Source: Treponema sp.
GTDB lineage: Bacteria > Spirochaetota > Spirochaetia > Treponematales > Breznakiellaceae
Assembly: GCA_031290325.1 (NCBI GenBank)
Contig: JAITNU010000184.1
Span: 1-11,905, forward strand
DNA: 11,905 nucleotides
Reading direction: 5' to 3'
Part shown: piece by piece, positions 1 to 6,772 of the stretch
Layout: each line of letters opens with the position of its first letter
Position numbering within the stretch: the stretch's first letter is position 1
The notes under the pieces: model-generated
What the model was told of the DNA's origin: nothing
Seen by the model: only the letters and a program-made list of their open reading frames with translations
Database searches by the model: none
Program-made: the position numbers and the translations under genes

Positions 1-267
1 ACACAGATACTACAGAGTCTTGAGCGGATAGAAGGAATTACCGGCCAGGTACGGGGTAGCGTGGGAAACATTAAGACAGAAGTGGATAAATCCAGTGTTG
101 TTTCAAAACAATTGTCCACGAGTATGACTACGATAGAGCGGCAAATCAACGACTGTGCGGAACAGGTTTCCACCTCATCCCGTTTAGCCTGTACTTCGAT
201 AGCGCATAATACCGAAGGGCTCGACGCCCTCGGCATGGCAATTAAACAGATTACGATTAGAGAGTAG
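1..267 (+). CDS. Methyl-accepting chemotaxis protein, C-terminal end (5' end outside window)
   Basis: The frame is open from base 1 and ends at a TAG at 265-267, giving the last 88 residues of a longer protein. The sequence is a heptad-like coiled coil rich in S, T, Q, N and E, beginning TQILQSLERIEGITGQVRGS. This resembles the end of the cytoplasmic signalling rod of chemoreceptors, in the helix that returns from the kinase-binding tip. The final stretch (HNTEGLDALGMAIKQITI) fits the usual treponemal ending in which a conserved Asn is followed by spaced Leu and Ile residues, so the C-terminus looks natural rather than broken. The tip hairpin and ligand-binding domain lie outside the window. 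A GTG at 61 is internal and is not proposed as the start. By family, such a protein would control CheA kinase activity in chemotaxis. Another long coiled-coil protein cannot be fully excluded. Confidence 0.72.
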   Translation, partial: TQILQSLERIEGITGQVRGSVGNIKTEVDKSSVVSKQLSTSMTTIERQINDCAEQVSTSSRLACTSIAHNTEGLDALGMAIKQITIRE

Positions 268-517
268 TACAGCCCTTTTTAAATACGCACCTCCAGTCAT
301 CGACTGATATGGGTCCCTCCGTAAGGGTTGCGCTTTCTTGATATATGGTGCAAATGCTTTGAACCGTTGAATTCCTCTAGCCCGCGCTGTACCGCTGGGT
401 TGGTAAACTCCATTGGCCCAGTTCCCGTCCGCTTTCACAAGCGACTTGATACGCATGTGCATCGGTAAATGTTCGTGGCCATCACCTGCATCAAAATCTA
501 CCGTAACCGCCGGTGTG

Positions 518-552
518 CCGGGATACCCCGCCCGTTCCCGGGGTTACCCCGG
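518..552. repeat. GC-rich imperfect inverted repeat
   Basis: CCGGGATACCCCG at 518-530 pairs with CGGGGTTACCCCGG at 539-552 across a short loop. There are two mismatches and one bulged base in the stem. It lies about 100 bases past the last operon gene. Neither side has a T-run, so it is not a typical intrinsic terminator, but it could slow transcription or protect a transcript end. Confidence 0.45.
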
Positions 553-593
553 TTTGGGTATAGGGACCATGTATTGGTAAAGCTGATATCATA

Positions 594-627
594 GGCGGAA
601 ACGGGGTTTGGGGCATGGGTCCCCGCC
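594..627 (-). terminator. Possible hairpin downstream of the operon
   Basis: On the minus strand GGCGG and CCGCC bracket a G- and C-rich interior, starting about 30 bases after the stop codon of the last operon gene. An alternative inner pairing of GGGG with CCCC is also possible. There is no U-tract after the stem, so assignment as the operon terminator rests mainly on position. Confidence 0.3.
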
Positions 628-655
628 TCCAATCTGCACGAGCTGAAAACCGGGA

Positions 656-1057
656 CTACGCCCCGATCCGTTTTCCCAGGGATTCTGCATGAGGGGCATT
701 CAAAATAATCTCGCTCCAGTTGACCAGCATCCCCTCTTTTTCCATGGCTCTCATGAGATTTGCCAGGGCCCTGGTGGTAAAAGGACCGGTCTTTCTGAGA
801 AAGGCGGCGCTTTTCTTACCCACCAGGCTACTGCTCAGTATCTTGGGAAGCGCTTCGGGCATCTTGCCACCAAAGAGGGATATTGCTTCGGCGTTTACCA
901 CGATATATTCATACCCCGGCAGGCGGAGGCCGTCTTCGGTCCAGGCGTCAATAACATCAACCCGGTGGCCCATGGATTCCATGCCCTTTTGCAGGGACTT
1001 TACATAATCAGGGATACCCTTTCTGCTGGCTGGCACACTGACGATTGCTATTCTCAA
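656..1057 (-). CDS. Small flavodoxin-fold-like protein of unknown function
   Basis: 133 residues. The TTG at 1055-1057 is chosen as start because a strong AGGGAGGAAGG site lies 2-12 bases upstream, and there is no better ATG in frame. The N-terminus reads MRIAIVSVPASRKGIPDYVK, followed by a helix and a second strand (HRVDVIDAW), then a third strand ending EYIVVNAEA. This strand-loop-helix alternation resembles the flavodoxin-like Rossmann fold. The usual FMN phosphate-binding loop (T/S-x-T-G-x-T) is not clear, and SVPASRKG occupies that position, so flavin binding is uncertain. There is no signal peptide or membrane segment, so the protein is likely cytoplasmic. It begins 11 bases after the universal stress protein gene and is the last gene of the operon. 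Its role is unknown. Confidence 0.72.
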   Translation of the reverse strand: MRIAIVSVPASRKGIPDYVKSLQKGMESMGHRVDVIDAWTEDGLRLPGYEYIVVNAEAISLFGGKMPEALPKILSSSLVGKKSAAFLRKTGPFTTRALANLMRAMEKEGMLVNWSEIILNAPHAESLGKRIGA

Positions 1058-1068
1058 ACCCTTCCTCC

Positions 1069-1554
1069 CTAGGCATACTTAAAAATCTGGTCAATGGCAG
1101 GTTCCTTGACGAGCATGACCGGACACTTGGCATTTACCATGATTTCCCGGTGAGCATGGGAAATGATGTCCCGGGCGCTCCGGCCCTTTTCCCAACCGCC
1201 GAGCAACATCAGGTCCGCTTTCTTTTCATCCGCGACTTTAAGCATTTCCGTATACACCGCTCCCCGGCGAAGCTCCTGTTCTACCTTGATGCCTTTGGAG
1301 TGGGCGAGTTCTTCCACAAAGGCAAGATACCGTTTACCGTTCGCCTCAAGGCTCCGTTCATATTCCTGGCTTTCTTCTTGAATGAAGATCTTACTCAGGG
1401 TAAGCTGGTGTATGGTCGCGGTATCCACCACGTACACTGCCGTAAGGCGGCACCGGTAGGTCTTGGCCATAACGATGGCGTATTTTGCTGCCATAATAGA
1501 AGCATCGGTACCGGTGATCATAACAACAATATGTGAAAATAGGGACTTTATCAT
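1069..1554 (-). CDS. Universal stress protein (UspA family)
   Basis: 161 residues. The N-terminal strand SHIVVMITGTDASIMAAKYA, a middle strand CRLTAVYVVD and the C-terminal NAKCPVMLVKEP are typical of the Usp alpha/beta fold. By family, these cytoplasmic proteins form dimers, and some bind ATP through G-x2-G-x9-G-S/T. Here the corresponding stretch (LLGGWEKGRSARDIISHAHR) keeps the first glycine but not the second spaced Gly or the final GS pair, so nucleotide binding may be weak or altered. The region between the first strands and the C-terminal half is long and helical (EESQEYERSLEANGKRYLAF). The ATG overlaps the stop of the subunit D gene as ATGA at 1551-1554, with GGAAGG upstream, which points to translational coupling to the ATPase genes. 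Its role in the operon is unknown; a stress or energy sensor for the ATPase is only a guess. Confidence 0.85.
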   Translation of the reverse strand: MIKSLFSHIVVMITGTDASIMAAKYAIVMAKTYRCRLTAVYVVDTATIHQLTLSKIFIQEESQEYERSLEANGKRYLAFVEELAHSKGIKVEQELRRGAVYTEMLKVADEKKADLMLLGGWEKGRSARDIISHAHREIMVNAKCPVMLVKEPAIDQIFKYA

Positions 1555-2171
1555 TCCTTGCCGGCCTTCCTTTTCAACAGCTTGCTGGTAAAGAAGGCAT
1601 CCCGTTCCCGCTCTTCCAGCGCCGATTCAATATATACTTTCGTTTCCTGGGCAGTGGGAATCACCATTTTCTCCAGGGCGTTTACCCGCCGCTGGGTCTT
1701 GCGGACTTCCCGGGCTAATCGCCAGGTCATCGTTCTCACCGCTGCCAATTCGGTCAGAATTTTCAACAGCTTAAAGAATTCTAACACAGTTTCATCACAT
1801 TCCGCAAATGAATTTACTAAGGAAAATTGTAATTTTGCATCAGGAATTTGCATCTCCAGGCTGGGGAGGCTCATTCCCGCAACAAGGACCCTCTTTTCCC
1901 GCAGTTCGAATTGATAGTGGATGTTCCGGGAGAGCCGTTCCACCCGTTCCCGGCCCACCACGACGAGCATCCGTTTTAACGTGGGATAGGCGACGGCTAT
2001 CTGGGCGTCCAGGTCCCGTTCCAGGAGCTTGACCCGTTCTACCTGCTGCATGAGGTCCATGACGAGAATTTCCCGTTTCTGTTCCAGCAGGTCATACCCT
2101 TCGCTGGCAGTGGTCAGCCGTTCCTTGACCCGCATGAGATTGCTTTTGGTTGGAGCTATGGATTCTCGCAT
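1551..2171 (-). CDS. atpD: V-type ATPase subunit D (central rotor shaft)
   Basis: 206 residues, the usual length for the family. The N-terminal motif IAPTKSNLMRVKERL and the following long helix (YDLLEQKREILVMDLMQQ) are the hallmark of V/A-ATPase subunit D. A second long helix near the C-terminus (LAAVRTMTWRLAREVRKTQR, then RRVNALEKMVIP) completes the antiparallel coiled coil that turns inside the A3B3 head. The Lys- and Arg-rich tail (FFTSKLLKRKAGKE) is normal. The ATG at 2169-2171 lies 3 bases after the subunit B stop, with a GGGAGG site inside the end of the B gene. It is cytoplasmic and is expected to bind subunit F and sit on subunit C. Confidence 0.96.
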   Translation of the reverse strand: MRESIAPTKSNLMRVKERLTTASEGYDLLEQKREILVMDLMQQVERVKLLERDLDAQIAVAYPTLKRMLVVVGRERVERLSRNIHYQFELREKRVLVAGMSLPSLEMQIPDAKLQFSLVNSFAECDETVLEFFKLLKILTELAAVRTMTWRLAREVRKTQRRVNALEKMVIPTAQETKVYIESALEERERDAFFTSKLLKRKAGKE

Positions 2172-2174
2172 GGT

Positions 2175-3593
2175 TTATACCGCCTCCCGCAGGGGCTTCT
2201 GAGGGGAAGGTCCGTTTACAATAGGGTCCAGGTACTTTTCGATGAGTTCCTGCTTGATCCGCAGGAGTTCCTCCCGGGGAAGCTCTGCAAGCACGGTCCA
2301 GCCTATATCCAGGGTGCGATCTATATCGCGGTTTTCAAATTCCCCCTGGGTGAGGAAGACCTGCTCAAATTGCTCTCCAAACTTGAGGTATTGCTTATCC
2401 CCTTCAGAGAGTTCCTCCTCCCCGATGATGGAGGAGAGGTTGCGGATCTGTTTAACCTTGGAATAGGCGGCGAAAAGCTGGCTGGACACATCCTTGTGGT
2501 CCTCTCTGGTCATGCCTGGGCCGATGCCGTCTTTCATGAGCCGGGAAAGGCTGGGCAGCCCTGCCACCGGCGGATAGACTCCCCGCTGGGTGAGTTCCCG
2601 GTCCAGGACGATCTGGCCTTCGGTGATGTACCCCGAAAGGTCCGGGATAGGGTGGCTGATGTCGTCGTTGGGCATGGTGAGGATAGGGATCTGGGTGATG
2701 GACCCGGTGGAACCTACGATCTTTCCCGCCCGCTCGTAGAGGGACGCGAGGTCGGAATACAGGTAGCCCGGATACCCTTTGCGGCTGGGGACTTCCCCCC
2801 GAATGGAGGAGACTTCCCGGAGGGCCTCGCAATAGTTGGTCATGTCGGTCATCACCACGAGGACATGCATGTTCTGCTGGTATGCGAGGTATTCGGCAGC
2901 GGTGAGGGCGCACCGGGGGGCCACAAGGCGTTCCAGAGAAGGCGCATCCGCCAGGGAGAGGAAGACCACGACGTTGGCCAGGACTCCGGTCCGCTCAAAG
3001 TCGTCCAGGAAGAACCGCGCCACATCGTACTTGACCCCCATGGCGCAGAAGACCACCACAAAGGATTCCGCGGCATTGAGTATCTTCGCCTGCCTGACGA
3101 TCTGGGCGGCGAGCCGGTTGTGGGGGAGGCCGTTCCCGGAGAAGATCGGGAGCTTCTGCCCCCGGATGAGGGTGTTCATGCCGTCAATGGTGGAGATACC
3201 GGTCTGGATAAAGTCCCGGGGATAGGTGCGGGCAAAGGGGTTGATGGGAAGACCGTTCACATCCAGGCAGGTGGAGGAAAAGATATTCCCATAGCCGTCG
3301 ATGGGTTCCCCCAAGCCATTGAAAATCCTGCCCAGCAAACCGGTTCCCACCCGGATTTCCATGGGCCTCCCCAGGAATTCCACCCGTGAGTCATCGGCGG
3401 AAAGGCCAGTATTGTTCCCGAAGATCTGGATGGCGGTCCAGTCTTCGCTCATATCCACCACACGACCCAGCCTGCGGCCTTCTTCCCGGTCATACACCGC
3501 CACTACCTCATTGAAGCCCACATTCTTGCTTCGTGCGGTGATCACCACCGGTCCTTCAATCCGGGTCAGTCCCCGGTATTCAATACCTCTCAT
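2175..3593 (-). CDS. atpB: V-type ATPase subunit B (non-catalytic head subunit)
   Basis: 472 residues. The N-terminal beta-barrel (from IEYRGLTRIEGPVVITA) is followed by a RecA-like core and a C-terminal helical bundle. The core carries LPIFSGNGLPHNRLAAQIVR at about 148-167, where the P-loop Lys of catalytic subunits is absent; this marks B rather than A. LPSLSRLMKDGIG at about 346-358 includes the Arg (R351) that reaches into the catalytic site of the neighbouring A subunit. Three copies alternate with A in the head. The ATG overlaps the stop of atpA as ATGA at 3590-3593 and has a strong GGGAGG site 4 bases upstream, suggesting coupled 1:1 translation. Long reading frames on the opposite strand here are compositional shadows. 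Confidence 0.97.
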   Translation of the reverse strand: MRGIEYRGLTRIEGPVVITARSKNVGFNEVVAVYDREEGRRLGRVVDMSEDWTAIQIFGNNTGLSADDSRVEFLGRPMEIRVGTGLLGRIFNGLGEPIDGYGNIFSSTCLDVNGLPINPFARTYPRDFIQTGISTIDGMNTLIRGQKLPIFSGNGLPHNRLAAQIVRQAKILNAAESFVVVFCAMGVKYDVARFFLDDFERTGVLANVVVFLSLADAPSLERLVAPRCALTAAEYLAYQQNMHVLVVMTDMTNYCEALREVSSIRGEVPSRKGYPGYLYSDLASLYERAGKIVGSTGSITQIPILTMPNDDISHPIPDLSGYITEGQIVLDRELTQRGVYPPVAGLPSLSRLMKDGIGPGMTREDHKDVSSQLFAAYSKVKQIRNLSSIIGEEELSEGDKQYLKFGEQFEQVFLTQGEFENRDIDRTLDIGWTVLAELPREELLRIKQELIEKYLDPIVNGPSPQKPLREAV

Positions 3594-5383
3594 AAAACCT
3601 CCCTGGTGCGGTAGCTCCGCTCCAGTTCTTCCAGAGAGACCCGCATATCCCGTTCAAATTCCCCAAAGACTGTGGCCACATCCTCGTTTTTCACCTCGCT
3701 TTTAAGCCGGGAAAGCCCTTCCCGTATACTCAGCGCGGTAATCTTGAGGAGGGGCGCCCCCAGTCTGATGCAGCGCCCGGCCCGTGTATGAAACTCCATG
3801 ATGAGTTCCAGCAGCCGCACCTGTTTGACCGGGACACAGTACATATCCACCTGGTCAAAAGAATTCTGCTGCAGAAATCCGTTTTTGATGATCTCCGCAG
3901 TCAGGAGTATGAGCCGCTGATCATCGGGAAGGGCATCGGGACCGATGAGCCTGACGATTTCAGCCAGGCGCTGCTCTTTTTTCAGAAGATCAAGGCTCTC
4001 CTGGCGGACAACAGCCCAACTGGGGTTTACCCGCTCCCACCAGGGCTTCACCTCCTCGGCGTATTCGGAATAACTGTCTATCCAACTGATGGCGGGGTAA
4101 TGCCGGGCGTTGGCCAAATCCCGGTCCAAGGCCCAGAAACAGCGGATGAAGCGCTTGGTATGCTGGGTTACCGGCTCAGAAAAGTCCCCCCCCGGGGGGG
4201 AAACTGCACCGATGATGCTGACCGACCCTTCGCCGCCGGAAAGGGTCTTTACCCGGCCGGCCCGCTCGTAGAACTCCGCGAGCCTCGTGGGAAGATAGGC
4301 GGGAAAACCTTCCTCAGCGGGCATTTCCTCCATACGGCCCGACAACTCCCGGAGGGCCTCGGCCCAGCGGCTCGTGGAATCTGCCATGATGGCCACATGA
4401 TAACCCATGTCCCGGTAGAATTCTGCCAGGGTCACCCCGGTATAAATCGAGACTTCCCGTGCGGCCACGGGCATGTTAGAGGTGTTGGCAATGAGGATGG
4501 TTCGCTCCATGAGGGAACGCCCGCTCCGGGGATCGGTCAGCCCAGGGAACTCGGTGAGCACATCGGTCATCTCGTTGCCCCGTTCTCCGCAGCCGATGTA
4601 GATGATCACATCCGCGTCGCACCACTTGGCTATGGCGTGCTGGGTCATGGTCTTACCCGTGCCGAACCCCCCGGGAATAGCCGCGGTGCCGCCCTTGGAG
4701 AGGGGGAAGAACACGTCAATGACCCGTTCTCCGGTAATCAGGGGCTGGTCCGGGGCAAGGCGTCCCGCATTTGGCCGGGGGACCCGTAATGGCCACCATT
4801 GGGCCAGGAATATATCCTCCTCCTTGTCAGTCCGGGCAATCACCTGGTCAACGGTATAATCCCCCCCAGGGGCAAGCTCGGTAAGGGTTCCACCATGGGT
4901 ATTGGGGGGAACCATGATCGAGCAGGTGATGCTTTCGGTTTCCTTCACCCTTCCCAGTACCAGCCCCGGAACTGCGGCAACCGGTTCATGGGCAGCCAAC
5001 TTTTCCACAAGGACCGGATCAGGGACAAAGGGCCAGCGCCTGGCGGAATCCAAAGGCTCCCCACGGGCGCCGCTTTCCATGAAGGCCCCGCCCTGTTTAA
5101 AGAGGGATTCCAGGGGCCGCTGGATACCGTCGTAGATGGTACTGATAAGCCCCGGGCCGAGCCGGGCCGACAGGGGCCGTCCGGTGGAGGCCACTGCAGC
5201 GCCGACCTTGAGACCCGTATCATCCTCATAGACCTGGAGCACTGCCTCGTCTTTTTCAAGCCTGACAACTTCCCCGATGATCCGTTTTTCCCCGACTTCC
5301 ACTACATCGAAAAGCCCCACCCCGCCAAGCCCGGTGGCGCGGATGATCGGTCCTGATATGCGTATTACCCGGCCTTCAATCAT
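3590..5383 (-). CDS. atpA: V-type ATPase catalytic subunit A
   Basis: 597 residues from the ATG at 5381-5383, which has AGGAGG 6 bases upstream and starts MIEGRVIRISGPIIRATG. The open frame extends further upstream, but that part lies inside the subunit E gene and is not A-like. An N-terminal beta-barrel comes first, then the bulge domain peculiar to A subunits. The nucleotide-binding core has Walker A GGFGTGKT (238-245, K244), the GERGNEM loop with catalytic Glu267, and Walker B around AIMADSTSRW (D335). The conserved SPPGGDFSEPVTQ follows at 395-407, then a C-terminal helical bundle. It hydrolyses or makes ATP at the A/B interface, in the cytoplasm. It overlaps the end of the E gene by 8 bases. 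The codons for PPGG form an unbroken C/G run at 4186-4200, described under findings. Confidence 0.97.
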   Translation of the reverse strand: MIEGRVIRISGPIIRATGLGGVGLFDVVEVGEKRIIGEVVRLEKDEAVLQVYEDDTGLKVGAAVASTGRPLSARLGPGLISTIYDGIQRPLESLFKQGGAFMESGARGEPLDSARRWPFVPDPVLVEKLAAHEPVAAVPGLVLGRVKETESITCSIMVPPNTHGGTLTELAPGGDYTVDQVIARTDKEEDIFLAQWWPLRVPRPNAGRLAPDQPLITGERVIDVFFPLSKGGTAAIPGGFGTGKTMTQHAIAKWCDADVIIYIGCGERGNEMTDVLTEFPGLTDPRSGRSLMERTILIANTSNMPVAAREVSIYTGVTLAEFYRDMGYHVAIMADSTSRWAEALRELSGRMEEMPAEEGFPAYLPTRLAEFYERAGRVKTLSGGEGSVSIIGAVSPPGGDFSEPVTQHTKRFIRCFWALDRDLANARHYPAISWIDSYSEYAEEVKPWWERVNPSWAVVRQESLDLLKKEQRLAEIVRLIGPDALPDDQRLILLTAEIIKNGFLQQNSFDQVDMYCVPVKQVRLLELIMEFHTRAGRCIRLGAPLLKITALSIREGLSRLKSEVKNEDVATVFGEFERDMRVSLEELERSYRTREVL

Positions 5384-6080
5384 GCTTACCTCCTGGGGAT
5401 ACGCCCCCTGGAGCGCCCTCCCCCAACCCTTCAGGTCCCAACAGGGCCAATACGAGTTCCATCCGCTTATCTTCCAGTAAAGCAGCTGCCGTCCCGTCAA
5501 TCGAAGCGGTGATCCTGACCTGCCGGGTATCAATCCTGATCTCAGGGAATTGACCTGAGCCAAGAAAGCGGGGATCCGCCGGTTTCAGGGTCCAGGGAGC
5601 ACCTTCACGAGAGGAAACCTTGTTGAGGATAGTTGCCACCTCAGTATTGCTGAGGCCCCGGAGCATCACCTGTGGCAGAACGGAATCCCCCGAAGGATCC
5701 GGTTCCAAAGAACCTGGCGCTACCTCCCGCAATTCATCAAAACGCTTCCGTAGTTCTGTTTCCAGAAAAATCAGGAGCTTTTCCCGGGGCAGCGTTGATA
5801 AATACCCCTTCATGGCGGACTTCAAAAAGCCCTCGATCTTTTCCGACCGGGCGCGCCGTTTATCCAGGGGAAGGCGGGCCATAATTTCCGTACTGGTTGT
5901 TGCGGTACGATGGGCATATTTTTGCCGGATGTCCGCAATGGCAGCCTCGGCCTTCTGGTCCCAAAGCGCTACCTGAGCTTTTACCGTATCATCTGCAGAC
6001 TTGAGTATGCGGTATGCCTTTTTCCGGGCATCCTCCAGGATCTCCCGATCCAGCACTTCAGTTGAGCGCAATTCTTCCAT
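5376..6080 (-). CDS. atpE: V-type ATPase subunit E (peripheral stalk)
   Basis: 234 residues. The N-terminal half is a long charged helix (LDREILEDARKKAYRILKSA and onward) typical of the stalk coiled coil that pairs with the H/G subunit. The C-terminal half is a small alpha/beta domain with FPEIRIDTRQVRITASID, which by family contacts the top of the A3B3 head. The length is slightly above the common 185-200 residues, owing to a Pro- and Gly-rich segment (SLEPDPSGDS) and a Gly- and Pro-rich tail (GEGAPGGVSPGGKHD). The tail runs over the start of atpA by 8 bases. The ATG at 6078-6080 lies 12 bases after the F stop with only a weak GGAA site, so expression may depend on coupling to F. Family assignment rests on architecture and position as much as on sequence. 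Confidence 0.87.
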   Translation of the reverse strand: MEELRSTEVLDREILEDARKKAYRILKSADDTVKAQVALWDQKAEAAIADIRQKYAHRTATTSTEIMARLPLDKRRARSEKIEGFLKSAMKGYLSTLPREKLLIFLETELRKRFDELREVAPGSLEPDPSGDSVLPQVMLRGLSNTEVATILNKVSSREGAPWTLKPADPRFLGSGQFPEIRIDTRQVRITASIDGTAAALLEDKRMELVLALLGPEGLGEGAPGGVSPGGKHD

Positions 6081-6092
6081 AAATGTTCCGTT

Positions 6093-6440
6093 TTACACAT
6101 GTATTCCAATGGCTTCCCGTATGGAATCCACCAGGGTCATACGGCCCGAATGCCTTCCCAGGATCCCGGGAAGCTCCACCACCAGAGGATACCGGTCAGA
6201 CAATTGCCATTGGGTTAAGCGGTCCCCCAGCCAATCGGCGACTTCTTCGGTCAGGATGAGAATCCGGCAGCTTTCAGCTCCGATATCCGGCCTCACGACC
6301 CCGGCAGTTTCATCCCAGCTCTGGGTGATTCTGAGGAACACCTCCGCAGCCTCCCCGGCGTCTTTCACCGAAGTCCCGTCAATACCGACGAAACGGAAGG
6401 CAATTACCAGTTCCGGGTCTCCAATAAAGAAATAGTCCAC
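6093..6440 (-). CDS. atpF: V-type ATPase subunit F (central shaft)
   Basis: 115 residues. The N-terminal DYFFIGDPELVIAFRFVGID matches the first strand-turn-helix of subunit F. The middle CRILILTEEVADWL and the later LVVELPGI are the second and third strands of its small Rossmann-like domain. The C-terminal helix (MTLVDSIREAIGIHV) is expected to lie along subunit D. The start is GTG at 6438-6440, because no ATG precedes this conserved beginning in frame before a stop. A GGAG lies about 10 bases upstream. The gene is 19 bases after the K stop. Here F precedes E, unlike the E-C-F order of many archaeal and clostridial operons. Confidence 0.92.
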   Translation of the reverse strand: MDYFFIGDPELVIAFRFVGIDGTSVKDAGEAAEVFLRITQSWDETAGVVRPDIGAESCRILILTEEVADWLGDRLTQWQLSDRYPLVVELPGILGRHSGRMTLVDSIREAIGIHV

Positions 6441-6459
6441 CAGTTCTATACTCCGGTCT

Positions 6460-6768
6460 TCATAGGATCATGATGAGCAGCGCCACCAGAAATCCCCAGA
6501 GACATATCCCTTCGGCAAGCCCCGCGTAGGGCAGGGCCTTCCCCGAAAGGTCCGCGTTTTCACTCATGGCGCCCATGGCAGCAGACCCAATCTGGGCAAC
6601 GGCAATACCACCGGCAATGCAGGAGAACCCCACCGCCAGGGCTGCGGCAAAATACTTCCATACTGCCGTATCGGCCGACCTTGCTTCAGAGGAAGCCTCC
6701 TGAGCAAAGACCAGAGCCGGCGAAACAGCCAAAAACACAAGGACAAAAACAATGGCAAAACGTTTCAT
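6460..6768 (-). CDS. atpK: V-type ATPase subunit K (ion-carrying membrane ring)
   Basis: 102 residues from the ATG at 6766-6768, chosen because AAGGAGT lies just upstream; the frame also extends 5' into the subunit I gene. The first about 22 residues (MKRFAIVFVLVFLAVSPALV) form a hydrophobic leader that may be a cleaved signal sequence, ending near FAQ. Two further membrane helices follow. Helix one contains the Gly/Ala-rich FSCIAGGIAVAQIGSAAMGA with Gln59. Helix two contains GLAEGICLWGFLVALLIM with the ion-binding Glu86. This is the single-hairpin (about 8 kDa) form, not the duplicated 16 kDa form of Enterococcus NtpK. The ring turns against subunit I. Whether H+ or Na+ is carried cannot be settled here. 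The gene starts 4 bases after the I stop. Confidence 0.93.
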   Translation of the reverse strand: MKRFAIVFVLVFLAVSPALVFAQEASSEARSADTAVWKYFAAALAVGFSCIAGGIAVAQIGSAAMGAMSENADLSGKALPYAGLAEGICLWGFLVALLIMIL

Positions 6769-6772
6769 AACG

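Larger units (their letters stand above)
268..655. other. Intergenic stretch, no supported gene
   Basis: These 388 bases lie between the convergent ends of the chemoreceptor gene and the ATPase operon. The minus strand has an open frame from about 543 down to 184, with its first ATG at 460-462. It has no ribosome binding site that I trust, runs into the 3' end of the chemoreceptor gene, and its translation matches no family I recognise. It may be a decayed gene fragment. Two GC-rich hairpins, listed separately, lie at the operon-proximal side. I see no tRNA or other known RNA gene. Confidence 0.6.

Noticed and set aside
268..655. Possible structured RNA gene in the left intergenic stretch
   Set aside because: I looked for tRNA, tmRNA and RNase P landmarks and found none; the hairpins alone are not enough.
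2370..3389. A 339-codon open frame on the plus strand, antisense to subunit B
   Set aside because: It lies entirely over the well-supported atpB gene, has no family motif, and is rich in H, G and P as expected from the complement of GC-rich codons.
3788..4789. A 333-codon open frame on the plus strand, antisense to subunit A
   Set aside because: It is opposite the conserved core of atpA, including its P-loop and Walker B, and has no recognisable domain.
5384..5563. Upstream extension of the atpA reading frame by 60 codons
   Set aside because: The extra residues lie in the subunit E gene in another frame and do not resemble an A subunit, while the ATG at 5381-5383 has AGGAGG and begins the conserved N-terminal strand.
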